Shown here: positions 1 to 7,159 of the stretch, one piece after another | Position numbering within the stretch: the stretch's first letter is position 1 | Layout: each line of letters starts with the position of its first letter | NCBI GenBank assembly: GCA_002331575.1 | Contig: DCZG01000065.1 | Span: 3,045-12,795 of the forward strand | Origin: Atopobium sp. UBA2090 | GTDB taxonomy: Bacteria; Actinomycetota; Coriobacteriia; Coriobacteriales; Atopobiaceae | DNA: 9,751 nt | Direction: 5' to 3' | Position numbers and translations under genes: made by a program | Notes under the pieces: generated by a model | The model's input: the letters and a program-made list of their open reading frames with translations, nothing else | The model's database searches: none | What the model was told of the DNA's origin: nothing

Positions 1-1079
1 GTCACGACGAGGTCGCTCTTCTCGGCGACGGCAGCCTCGATCGCCTTCGAGAACGACGCGTCATCCGCGCACCCCATGTACGACGTCGTCTCGACCCTCC
101 CAGCCATGCGGCGCTCGAGCTCAAGCCGCCCCTCCTCGTGGCTCCAGACCCAGCTCGAGCTGTCGGGGTCTGCGTCATAGACGAAGGCGACCCTGAACGG
201 ACGCGCATCGACGACCGACTTGATCGACGACATGATGCTCGGCACGATCGAGGTCTTCGGCGCGGAGGCGGGGTCCTCGAGGAAGACGACGGGGTCGCTC
301 GTCGACGCGACGGCGAGCTCGCCCATGATCGCGACGAGCTTCTCCTCGACCTGCCGGGGGCTGTCGTGCACGAGCGAGTCGATGCCATGGATGCGCAGGT
401 AGACGAGGAACGCATCGGCTGGCGTCAGCGTGACGCGACCGTCCCGGCGCCTCGCGAGCGCGGCCGAGAAGCACACAAACGCGGACCGAAGCGCGTGCAC
501 CGCCTCGTCCGGCCAGGGGTGCACGAGGTCCTGGCCGAGACAGCCGGCCAACCGCTCGAAGGAGCCCTCCTGGGTGAAGTCGAGGCCGTAGACGGGGGCG
601 ACCTTGAAGAACCGCACGAACTCGCCGTAGACGCGGAGCTCTCGGTCCTCTCCCCGTCTCGGCATGACCCTCGTGACCGAGGCCGTGATGGAGGGGTTTC
701 CGACGAACTTCACGACCGAGAGACGCTTGTTGCCCTCGAGCACGTAGAAGTGCTGAAGGTACTCGTAGGCGATGATGGGGTCGCGCAGCCCCTCGCTTCT
801 CTGGGCGTCGTACACGCTCGACCACTTCATGGCGAACTCCGTGTCCGCCCCGAGAAGCGGCATGAAGTTGCTGGCGAAGGTGTTCTGGCGCCCCTTCGTC
901 CGCGTGCCCGCGACGAGGGCGACGGGTATCTCCATCACGCCCATCGGCACCTCCGCCCCGAGGTCCTGGGTCGCGAAGAGGTCGTCGAAGGCGGGGACGT
1001 AGGGGTAGCGTCCGGCGGCCAGGTCCTGGTTTCTCTGCCTGAGCCCGAGCTTGCGGGCACGGGCGTAATCCTCGATCAT
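1..1079 (-). CDS. ParB-like/BMP-family composite protein, N-terminal 359 residues (partial)
   Basis: The gene starts at the ATG at 1079 and runs off the left edge, so its C-terminus is missing. GGAG lies 6 bases before the ATG, and a stop (that of galK) lies 11 codons upstream in the same frame. Residues 45-140 read like a ParB/sulfiredoxin-type N-terminal domain: a V-M-E-I-P-V strand, then G-L-R-D-P-I (97-102), then Y-V-L-E-G-N-K-R (112-119) in the place of the family's G-x-x-R box. From about residue 295 (PFRVAFVYDADPDSSSW) the sequence resembles the first lobe of the BMP/Med (PF02608) periplasmic-binding fold. There is no signal peptide, lipobox or membrane segment, so I infer a cytoplasmic protein, unlike ordinary BMP lipoproteins. 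Similar proteins labelled as BMP-family ABC transporter binding proteins occur in Firmicutes, from memory. The ligand and function are unknown. It sits 33 bases after galK and is probably co-transcribed. Confidence 0.75.
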   Translation of the reverse strand, partial: MIEDYARARKLGLRQRNQDLAAGRYPYVPAFDDLFATQDLGAEVPMGVMEIPVALVAGTRTKGRQNTFASNFMPLLGADTEFAMKWSSVYDAQRSEGLRDPIIAYEYLQHFYVLEGNKRLSVVKFVGNPSITASVTRVMPRRGEDRELRVYGEFVRFFKVAPVYGLDFTQEGSFERLAGCLGQDLVHPWPDEAVHALRSAFVCFSAALARRRDGRVTLTPADAFLVYLRIHGIDSLVHDSPRQVEEKLVAIMGELAVASTSDPVVFLEDPASAPKTSIVPSIMSSIKSVVDARPFRVAFVYDADPDSSSWVWSHEEGRLELERRMAGRVETTSYMGCADDASFSKAIEAAVAEKSDLVV

Positions 1080-1112
1080 GCGATGCTCCGATGTCCGACG
1101 GCGCAGCGCCCG

Positions 1113-2360
1113 CTAGGCGCCGAGGCAGACGACGCCCGTCTGCCGGGTGCCCATCCGATAGACGTTCTCGCGTCCGAAGACGGGCGACATGAAGTCGACG
1201 TACGCCGCCGTCTCATCCTTGGGAAGGACGCACATGATGACGCCCGCGAACCCGCCGCCGTGCAGACGGCAGGCGCCGGCACCGATTCTCGAGAGGAAGA
1301 TCTCGGACATCGCGAGGGCCAGGGGAATCGGCTCCTCGGCTGCCGAGCCCGCGACGAAGGCGTTCTGCAGCCACTTCCACGAGGAGTTGCCCGACTCGGT
1401 GACGATGGAGAGCAACGCCTGCTTGTCGCCCTTGCCAATCGCGGCGACGGCGCGGTCGACGCGCCTGCACTCCTCGTAGAAGTGGAGCGCGCGGAGCAGC
1501 GCCCGGTCGCACCCGAGCTCGGCGCGAGCCTCGGGAAGGATGCCGAGAAGCGCGTCCTCGCTCGACTCGGCGAGCACGTCGACGCCGAGCACGTGCGCGA
1601 CGCTTCGCATCTCGAGCGGCACGGAGGAGTACTCCTCGGAGAGGTCGGCGTGACCCTTGCCGGTGTTCACGAGGACGAGGTCGTAGCCGAGGTCGTCAAA
1701 GGAGAAGTCGACCTTCTCGCACGAGACGCCTTGGGAGAAGTCGAGAAGGACGGTTCCGCCCGTGGCGCAGGCCATCTGGTCCATGAGACCCGACGCCTTG
1801 TTCCAGAAGTGATTCTCGGCGTACTGCCCCATCCTGGCACGGTCGGCGACGGTCATGCGGTCGCCGTTGAAGAGGTGGTTGACCACCTCGCCGACGAGCA
1901 TCTCGAACGACGCGGACGAGGAGATGCCCGCGGAGGAGACGACCCGCGTCGAGACGTAGGCGTCGAACCCGCCGACGGCGAAGCCCTGGGCCTTGGCGGC
2001 CACGAGCATGCCAGCCACGAGCGCCGCGCTGCCCGTGCCCGCGGGCTTCTCGCTGAGCTCGGAGACGCTCACCACGATCGGGTCGCGGTATCCCTCGGAG
2101 ACGATTCTGACGGTGTCGTCGCCCGACGGGGCGGCGGCGCAGATCGTGTCCATCGTGACGGAGGCGGCGAGTATCCTTCCCCCGTTGTGATCGGTGTGGT
2201 TGCCGATGATCTCGACGCGGCCTGGCGACGAGAAGTACTCGACCCCAGCGACGCCGAACGAATCCTCGAAGCCTCTCGCGACCCCCTCGAACCGCTGCGA
2301 CGCCTCCGCCGCATCCTCTCCGTACACGCGCTCCAGTATGGCTCCCGAAGGACCCCTCAT
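1113..2360 (-). CDS. galK: Galactokinase (GHMP kinase family)
   Basis: This 415-residue protein is predicted to phosphorylate galactose to galactose-1-phosphate with ATP, the first committed Leloir step, in the cytoplasm. The galactokinase signature is at residues 46-61 (PGRVEIIGNHTDHNGG). The GHMP ATP-binding loop is at 142-150 (SSAGISSSA), the probable catalytic base is D194 in GLMDQMAC, and the C-terminal GHMP motif is at 360-374 (GAGACRLHGGGFAGV). The usual signature reads G-E-H-T-D-Y; here it is G-N-H-T-D-H, as in a clostridial/coriobacterial type of GalK. I chose the ATG at 2360 over a GTG at 2384 because GGAGG lies 5 bases before the ATG, whereas the GTG has no ribosome binding site and lies inside a hairpin. 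The length fits the family (about 380-420). It is 61 bases downstream of galT and its substrate is supplied by the upstream alpha-galactosidase. Confidence 0.93.
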   Translation of the reverse strand: MRGPSGAILERVYGEDAAEASQRFEGVARGFEDSFGVAGVEYFSSPGRVEIIGNHTDHNGGRILAASVTMDTICAAAPSGDDTVRIVSEGYRDPIVVSVSELSEKPAGTGSAALVAGMLVAAKAQGFAVGGFDAYVSTRVVSSAGISSSASFEMLVGEVVNHLFNGDRMTVADRARMGQYAENHFWNKASGLMDQMACATGGTVLLDFSQGVSCEKVDFSFDDLGYDLVLVNTGKGHADLSEEYSSVPLEMRSVAHVLGVDVLAESSEDALLGILPEARAELGCDRALLRALHFYEECRRVDRAVAAIGKGDKQALLSIVTESGNSSWKWLQNAFVAGSAAEEPIPLALAMSEIFLSRIGAGACRLHGGGFAGVIMCVLPKDETAAYVDFMSPVFGRENVYRMGTRQTGVVCLGA

Positions 2361-2365
2361 CGTGA

Positions 2366-2370
2366 CCTCC
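2366..2370 (-). promoter_or_regulatory. Ribosome binding site of galK (decides the start)
   Basis: The minus strand reads GGGGGAGGTCACG directly before the ATG at 2360, giving a GGAGG core with 5-base spacing. This is a much better signal than anything before the upstream GTG at 2384, so it fixes the galK start at 2360. Confidence 0.8.
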
Positions 2371-2378
2371 CCCTTCTC

Positions 2379-2396
2379 GCCCACCTGCAGGCGGGC
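2379..2396 (-). other. Small hairpin in the galT-galK gap
   Basis: The minus-strand RNA would read GCCCGCC-UGCA-GGUGGGC: 7 pairs, including one G-U, closing a UGCA loop. It ends 8 bases before the GGGGGAGG stretch that forms the galK ribosome binding site. No U-run follows, so it is not an intrinsic terminator. It could affect galK translation or mRNA processing, or be chance in GC-rich DNA. Confidence 0.45.
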
Positions 2397-2421
2397 ATCT
2401 GCAACTGTCGAGACGACCTGG

Positions 2422-3969
2422 CTAGCTCAGCGACGCGACGAAGCGTGCGAAGGCGGCGTTGCCCTCGTCATCGTCGGCGAAGACGGCGCACTGCTCGAGG
2501 ACCTGCGAGAAGACCAGGCCGATCTCCTCGCGAATGACCGCGCCGAGCGCATCCGCGTCATCGGGCGTGACCCTGTCTGGCTCGAACTCGGGATGACGGG
2601 CGAGGACGCCCGCCGCCCACTCCGCATGCGCGGCGAGCTCGGGAACCTCGGCGACGTCTCGTCCCGCGAGGATCCCGGCCTCGAGACGCTCCATCTCGGA
2701 GAGGAGCCGCGCGGGGAGTACGGCCAGGCCCATGACCTCGATGAGGCCGATGTTCTCCTTCTTGATGTGGTGAAGCTCGGCGTGGGGATGGAAGATGCCG
2801 AGCGGGTGCTCCTCGCTCGTTCGGTTGTTGCGGAGCACGAGGTCGAGCTCGTAGTCGTCGCCCCTGCGCCGGGCGATGGGGGTGATCGTGTTGTGGGGGG
2901 TGCCGTCCGTCTCGGCGAGCACGCCCACGAGCTCGTCGGAGTACCCGCGCCACGCCGAGAGGATCCTGTCGGCGAGCTCGACGATGCGCTCCTGATTGGC
3001 GCTGCGAAGGCGGATGACGGACATCGGCCACTCGACGATCCCCGCGGCAACGTCGGCGAACCCCGGGAAGGAGAGCTTCCTGCGTATGCCCGCGCGCGCC
3101 ATGGCAAAGGTGTAGCGTCCTCCCTGGTAGTGCTCGTGCGTGAGGATGGAGCCGCCCACGATGGGCAGGTCGGCGTTCGAGCCGATCGTGTAGTGCGGGA
3201 ACATCCACACGAACTGGAGCAGCCGCTCGAAGGTCACGCGGTCGATCCTCATGGGCACGTGCTTCTCGGAGAGGACGATGCAGTGCTCGTTGTAGTACAC
3301 GTAGGGCGAGTACTGCATGAACCACCGCTCCCCCGCCAGCTCCAGGGGGATGAGGCGAATGGTCTGACGGGCGGGATAGTCGAGACGCCCGGCGTAGCCC
3401 TCGCTCTGACGGCAGAGCAGGCAGCGCGGATAGGAGTCCGACTTCCGGTCGAGGGCGGCGGCTATCGCGCGCGGGTCCTTCTCGGGCTTCGAGAGGTTGA
3501 TCGTGATGTCGAGGTCGCCGTAGCGGGTGTTCGTCACCCACTTGCGGTCGCGGGCGATGCGATAGGAGCGGATGTAGTCGGAGTCGAGCGCGAGCTTGTA
3601 GAAGTAGTCGGTCGCCTTCTCGGGACCGTCCTCGTAGAGCTGCCAGAACGTCGGGATGACCTGCCCGGGTCGAGGGGTGATGCAGCCCATGAGGCGCGTG
3701 TCAAAGAGGTCGCGGCTCGCGATGCCGTCCTCGATGACGCCGCGACGGACCGCGTCGTCCAGGAGGAACGCGAGCGCCTCCTCGAGCGAGGACTCCGGCG
3801 TCTCCCTCTTCTCGACGTCGAACAGGGAGTCGGGCTCGAACCGCAGGACGTCAAAGAGGAGGTTCGCGGAGTAGGTCTGCTCCTCCCGTGAGATGAGTCC
3901 TCGCTCGACACCATATCCGACGAGCCACGCCACTGCCGTCTCTACGTCGACGAACTGTGCTTCGCTCAT
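2422..3969 (-). CDS. galT: Class II UDP-glucose--hexose-1-phosphate uridylyltransferase
   Basis: This 515-residue protein is predicted to swap galactose-1-phosphate with UDP-glucose, giving UDP-galactose and glucose-1-phosphate in the cytoplasmic Leloir pathway. It belongs to the long bacterial class II GalT type (COG4468, about 490-515 residues), not the short E. coli-type enzyme. Family features are a Y-P-R-C-L-L-C stretch at 180-186 followed by EGYAGR (190-195), and the active-site segment at 271-284 (VGGSILTHEHYQGG), where H278 and H280 occupy the place of the His-rich uridylyl-transfer motif. I chose the ATG at 3969 over a GTG at 3987 because GGAAG lies 5 bases before the ATG and nothing useful precedes the GTG. 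The gene begins 48 bases after the alpha-galactosidase stop, with no terminator between them, and galK follows, the usual pairing for galactose use. Confidence 0.94.
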   Translation of the reverse strand: MSEAQFVDVETAVAWLVGYGVERGLISREEQTYSANLLFDVLRFEPDSLFDVEKRETPESSLEEALAFLLDDAVRRGVIEDGIASRDLFDTRLMGCITPRPGQVIPTFWQLYEDGPEKATDYFYKLALDSDYIRSYRIARDRKWVTNTRYGDLDITINLSKPEKDPRAIAAALDRKSDSYPRCLLCRQSEGYAGRLDYPARQTIRLIPLELAGERWFMQYSPYVYYNEHCIVLSEKHVPMRIDRVTFERLLQFVWMFPHYTIGSNADLPIVGGSILTHEHYQGGRYTFAMARAGIRRKLSFPGFADVAAGIVEWPMSVIRLRSANQERIVELADRILSAWRGYSDELVGVLAETDGTPHNTITPIARRRGDDYELDLVLRNNRTSEEHPLGIFHPHAELHHIKKENIGLIEVMGLAVLPARLLSEMERLEAGILAGRDVAEVPELAAHAEWAAGVLARHPEFEPDRVTPDDADALGAVIREEIGLVFSQVLEQCAVFADDDEGNAAFARFVASLS

Positions 3970-3974
3970 GACAT

Positions 3975-3979
3975 CTTCC
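3975..3979 (-). promoter_or_regulatory. Ribosome binding site of galT (decides the start)
   Basis: The minus strand reads GGAAG, 5 bases before the ATG at 3969. The in-frame GTG 18 bases further upstream has no purine-rich sequence before it, so the shorter protein is preferred. Confidence 0.65.
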
Positions 3980-4017
3980 AATCTCACGCAGTCATTAGAG
4001 AGTGCCGAATCCTGGTC

Positions 4018-6213
4018 TTACTCCCCCACCCTCTTGAGGTCGAACACGTACGAGCGGTGGTCGCCCACGTTCAGGGGCAGGGGGATCCCGACGTCCATGA
4101 GCGCGGCCGCCGGATAGGTCGTTCCCGTCTCTACGTCCCGATACGAGGCGTCGGGCGTGAGGCCGCGGAGCCTCACGTAGCGCGTGGGAGCGTTCGCCTC
4201 GGCAAGAGACACCACGGCGGTCACGTGCGTCTCGGAGGCATCTGGCGAGACGAACGACCAGGCCGTGACAGGGTCCGTAAGGGGGCTCGAGAGCCGGTGG
4301 TAGTCCCACTCGCGGACGATGTGGTCGAGCTTGTGATACTCGACGACCTGCCTGCGCACCTCGTCCTTCTCGCCATCCGTGAGCTTGCCGAGGTCGAGCT
4401 CGTAGCCGAAGCCCCCCGCTGACATGGCGACGGCAGCGCGCGTCGCCATGGGCGTGACGCGTCCATTGAGCTCGTTCGGACAGGCGGAGACGTGCGCGCT
4501 CACCGCCGAGACGGGATAGCCGAACGAGGTGCCGTACTGGATGGACAGCCGCTCGTGGGCGTCAGTGTTGTCCGAGCACCAGATCTGCGGCGTGTAGTAG
4601 AGCATGCCCGCGTCAAAGCGTCCGCCGCCGCCCGAGCAGCCCTCGATCAGGAGCTTGGGATAGCGCGCGGTCAGCCTCTCGAGGAACTCGTAGAGGCCGA
4701 GCACGTAGTCGTAGAGGACGTTGCCCTGGCTCTCGGCGACGGCCGAGTACACGTCGGAGATCGACCGGTTGAAGTCCCACTTGACGTACTCGACATTCGC
4801 CTGGTCGAGAACCGCGCAGAGCTGCTCGAAGATGTTCTCGCGCACCTCCCGGCGGGAGAAGTCGAGAACGAGCTGCGAGCGACCGAGCACGGGCGCCTGC
4901 CCCGGGACGGCGAGCGCCCAGTCGGGATGTGCGCGGTAGAGGTCGCTGTCCTCGTTGACCATCTCGGGCTCGAACCAGAGCCCGAACCTGAGCCCGAGGG
5001 CGTTGACCTTCTCGACGAACTCAGGAAGTCGGTAGCCGAGCTTGGCCTCGTTGACCGTCCAGTCGCCCAGACCGCGGCAGTCGTCGTTCCTCGACCCGAA
5101 CCACCCGTCGTCGAGGACGAGCATGTCGATGCCGAGACTGGCGGCCTCGCGGGCGAGCGAGAGGATCGTGTCGCCGGAGAAGTCGAAGTACATGGCCTCC
5201 CAGCTGTTGATGACGACGGGCCTCGATGCGTCGCGGTACCTCCCGCGGCAGACGTGCCTCCCGATGCAGCGGTGGAGGTTCTGCGAGAGCTGGTCGAAGC
5301 CCTCGTTCGAGAAGGTCATGATGACCTCGGGGGCCACGAGCTGCTCGCCCGCGTGGAGCAGGTACGAGAACCGCTCGTCGGAGAGGCCGAGCTGCATGCG
5401 GGTCTGGTCGTACTGGTCGTGCTCGACCTCGCCCACGAAGTCACCCGAGTAGACGAAGCTCATCGACCAGCAGCGCCCGGAGGTCTCGTCGGCGCCCTTG
5501 TCGGCGAGGATCATCATCGGGTTGTACTGGTGTGACGAGGTGCCACGCCTCGACGAGATGACGTGGCGGATGTGGTCGGCCGGGACTCGGTTCGCGATGC
5601 GCTCGTTGGCATGGCGCCCGTGGAAGGTCACGAGGTCGTACTCACCCGACAGGAAGTCGAGGCAGGCCGTCTGCGCCTTCTCGACGGTGAGGTCCACGTC
5701 GCCTTCGTTGCGCACGATGGCCGCGCGGGTGATCACGTCAATCTCGGGGAGGACGCCGTAGAGCAGGGTCACCTCGAGACCGAGCCGCTCGTCGCGGAGC
5801 GTCACCGAGAGGGTCTGCGCATGGTCGGCCTCGTCCGTCGAGTAGACGGCGGGCAGGCCGGGAAGGCCGTACTTCCCGTCCGACACCTCGTGGCGCACGT
5901 AGCGAAGGTCGCACCCGAAGGTCCCCCGCGCATCGCGGACGGAGAGCGCGGGACTCCTGAAGTCCCCGACCCCCTCGACGGGGTACTCGAGCGGGAGGGC
6001 GTCGAGACTGTAGGTGCGGTCGTCACGGGCTGCGTAGGGCGACGGGGAGAATCCACGGTCGGCATGCGTGAGCAGGTAGTCCATGCAGCCCGACGTCCTT
6101 CTCCCGTAGTAGAGGTGGAGAAGGAACCCATACCGGTCGATCTGCATCTGGTAGGTGGAGCGCCTGGTAGACAGGGCGATGGTGCGCGCGCTGTCATCGA
6201 AGACGATGGACAT
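4018..6213 (-). CDS. aga: Alpha-galactosidase, glycoside hydrolase family 36
   Basis: This 731-residue enzyme is predicted to remove terminal alpha-1,6-linked galactose from melibiose, raffinose or stachyose. It has no signal peptide, so it acts in the cytoplasm on imported sugar. GH36 features in order are an N-terminal beta-rich domain, then a TIM barrel with SWEAMYFDF (337-345) and LDDGWFGSRNDD (367-378). The nucleophile motif KWDFNRS has D480, the substrate-binding loop is EGCSGGGGRFD (524-534), and the acid/base motif WCSDNTDA has D548. The length matches the roughly 730-residue bacterial GH36 type. The open frame extends to an ATG at 6273, but that start has no ribosome binding site and its first 20 residues fall in the hairpin region. 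The ATG at 6213 starts the conserved protein, although its own binding site (GCGAG, 7 bases away) is weak. It lies downstream of a four-gene sugar ABC transporter and upstream of galT. Confidence 0.95.
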   Translation of the reverse strand: MSIVFDDSARTIALSTRRSTYQMQIDRYGFLLHLYYGRRTSGCMDYLLTHADRGFSPSPYAARDDRTYSLDALPLEYPVEGVGDFRSPALSVRDARGTFGCDLRYVRHEVSDGKYGLPGLPAVYSTDEADHAQTLSVTLRDERLGLEVTLLYGVLPEIDVITRAAIVRNEGDVDLTVEKAQTACLDFLSGEYDLVTFHGRHANERIANRVPADHIRHVISSRRGTSSHQYNPMMILADKGADETSGRCWSMSFVYSGDFVGEVEHDQYDQTRMQLGLSDERFSYLLHAGEQLVAPEVIMTFSNEGFDQLSQNLHRCIGRHVCRGRYRDASRPVVINSWEAMYFDFSGDTILSLAREAASLGIDMLVLDDGWFGSRNDDCRGLGDWTVNEAKLGYRLPEFVEKVNALGLRFGLWFEPEMVNEDSDLYRAHPDWALAVPGQAPVLGRSQLVLDFSRREVRENIFEQLCAVLDQANVEYVKWDFNRSISDVYSAVAESQGNVLYDYVLGLYEFLERLTARYPKLLIEGCSGGGGRFDAGMLYYTPQIWCSDNTDAHERLSIQYGTSFGYPVSAVSAHVSACPNELNGRVTPMATRAAVAMSAGGFGYELDLGKLTDGEKDEVRRQVVEYHKLDHIVREWDYHRLSSPLTDPVTAWSFVSPDASETHVTAVVSLAEANAPTRYVRLRGLTPDASYRDVETGTTYPAAALMDVGIPLPLNVGDHRSYVFDLKRVGE

Positions 6214-6216
6214 GGC

Positions 6217-6230
6217 TGTACTCGCTTTCA
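6217..6230 (-). promoter_or_regulatory. LacI/CcpA-like operator candidate before alpha-galactosidase
   Basis: The minus strand reads TGAAAGCGAGTACA, which fits the Bacillus cre consensus TGWNANCGNTNWCA at all fixed positions but one. It has the central CG and TG...CA ends typical of LacI-family operators. It covers the weak ribosome binding site of the alpha-galactosidase, ending 3 bases before its ATG, so a bound protein would act as a roadblock or would need a promoter inside the gap. I see no convincing promoter there. A match at this level can arise by chance. Confidence 0.35.
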
Positions 6231-6255
6231 CGTGGATGAGGTACGAACACAAGAG

Positions 6256-6301
6256 CGGACGCCAGACAGGCATGGGGAAGATGACGACTGCCTGGCGTCC
6301 G
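6256..6301 (-). terminator. Hairpin after msmG; possible attenuator or mRNA stabiliser
   Basis: A 9-pair stem (6256-6264 with 6293-6301) continues as 4 more pairs (6269-6272 with 6289-6292) after a 4-base bulge, closing a 16-base loop. It begins 15 bases after the msmG stop. On the transcript the stem is followed by CUCUUGUGUUCG, which is only moderately U-rich, so full termination is unlikely. Partial termination or protection of the transporter mRNA 3' end would lower enzyme expression relative to transporter expression. Confidence 0.5.
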
Positions 6302-6316
6302 TCTTCGAGGAGGGAT

Positions 6317-7159
6317 CTACTTGACTGCGCCGTTGATGACGCCGTTGATGATCTTCTTCTGGGCGAAGAGGTAGAAGATCAGCATCGGCAGCATGGCCAG
6401 GAGATACGAGGCGAAGGCCAGGTTGTAGTTGGTGCCGAACTGGGTCTGGAAGGTCAGCTGCGCGAGCGGCAGCGTGGTGATGTTGCCGGACATGATCACG
6501 AGCGGCGTCATGACGTCGTTCCAGGTGCCGAGGGCGGTGAGCACGGCGACTGTCGCGTGCATGGGCCCCATGAGCGGGAAGATGATCTTCCAGTACGTGG
6601 ACCACGTGGTCGAGCCGTCGACGCGCGCGGCCTCCTCGAGCGCGACGGGGATGTTCTTGAGGTAGCCGGTGTAGAGCAGGACGTTCATCGGCATGAAGAA
6701 GACGACGTAGAGCAGGACGACACCGATGGGACTGTCGATGTGGAGCTGAGCGGTCTCCTTGACGAGCGGGAGCATGAGGATCGCAAAGGGGACGAACATG
6801 CCGGAGACGATGTAGTAGTACGAGAGGCGGAACGGCTTGTGATGGGTCATGTTGCGACCGATGGCATAGGCCACGAGCGAGTGGAGCAGGATGGAGATGC
6901 CGATGGTGGCCGCCGTGATGAGCACGGAGTTGAGCAGCGAGTGCCAGAAGTCCGTGACCGCGATCGCCTGGGCGAAGTTGTCAAAGCTCCAGGTCGAGGG
7001 CAGCGACAGGATGCCCTCGATGGTGTTGGTCATCTCGGTCGGGCTCTTGAACGCGATGACGACCGTCATGTAGAGGGGGAACAGGACCGTGATGAGACCG
7101 ACGATGAGAAGGATGGTAACAGGCCAGTTGACCTTCTCCTTGAGTTTGCTCTTTTCCAT
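6317..7159 (-). CDS. msmG: Sugar ABC transporter permease, MsmG/MalG type
   Basis: This 280-residue integral membrane protein is the second permease of a carbohydrate ABC importer (CUT1 family, with MsmF as partner). Membrane segments are visible near residues 12-37, 75-100, 112-133, 143-165, 197-218 and 247-267. The EAA loop that docks on the ATPase is at 175-198 (E-E-A-A-R-V-D-G, then F-P-L-M-G-P). The open frame runs further upstream, but the extra part overlaps msmF and is Arg/His-rich nonsense. The ATG at 7159 begins MEKSKLKEKVNW and shares its A with the msmF stop (TAATG). AGAGGAG lies 8 bases upstream inside msmF, which implies translational coupling. The alpha-galactosidase follows after a 103-base gap holding a hairpin. 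The substrate is inferred from the neighbouring enzyme. Confidence 0.92.
   Translation of the reverse strand: MEKSKLKEKVNWPVTILLIVGLITVLFPLYMTVVIAFKSPTEMTNTIEGILSLPSTWSFDNFAQAIAVTDFWHSLLNSVLITAATIGISILLHSLVAYAIGRNMTHHKPFRLSYYYIVSGMFVPFAILMLPLVKETAQLHIDSPIGVVLLYVVFFMPMNVLLYTGYLKNIPVALEEAARVDGSTTWSTYWKIIFPLMGPMHATVAVLTALGTWNDVMTPLVIMSGNITTLPLAQLTFQTQFGTNYNLAFASYLLAMLPMLIFYLFAQKKIINGVINGAVK

Noticed and set aside
175..825. Minus-strand open frame of 216 codons at the left end
   Set aside because: It is in the wrong frame: Arg/Pro/Ala-rich nonsense. The frame that starts at 1079 and stays open to base 1 gives the recognisable protein.
138..2537. Plus-strand open frame of 799 codons opposite galK and the left-edge gene
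   Set aside because: It is antisense to two well-supported genes. Its composition (Asp/Glu/Val/Arg/His-rich, no recognisable domain) is what GC-rich DNA gives on the opposite strand.
2194..3891. Plus-strand open frame of 565 codons opposite galT
   Set aside because: It is a low-complexity, acidic and Val/Arg-rich product with no known motif, lying over clearly conserved GalT.
3970..4017. Possible promoter or terminator between the alpha-galactosidase and galT
   Set aside because: The 48-base gap has no stem with a U-run and no credible -35/-10 pair, only the galT ribosome binding site.
4492..5535. Plus-strand open frame of 347 codons opposite the alpha-galactosidase
   Set aside because: It overlaps the GH36 catalytic barrel and is compositionally biased (Val/Glu/Leu/Arg repeats), a shadow of the real gene.
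6214..6273. N-terminal extension of the alpha-galactosidase to the ATG at 6273
   Set aside because: There is no ribosome binding site before 6273 (pyrimidine-rich sequence instead), the 20 extra residues lie over the hairpin, and the family's usual length fits the start at 6213.
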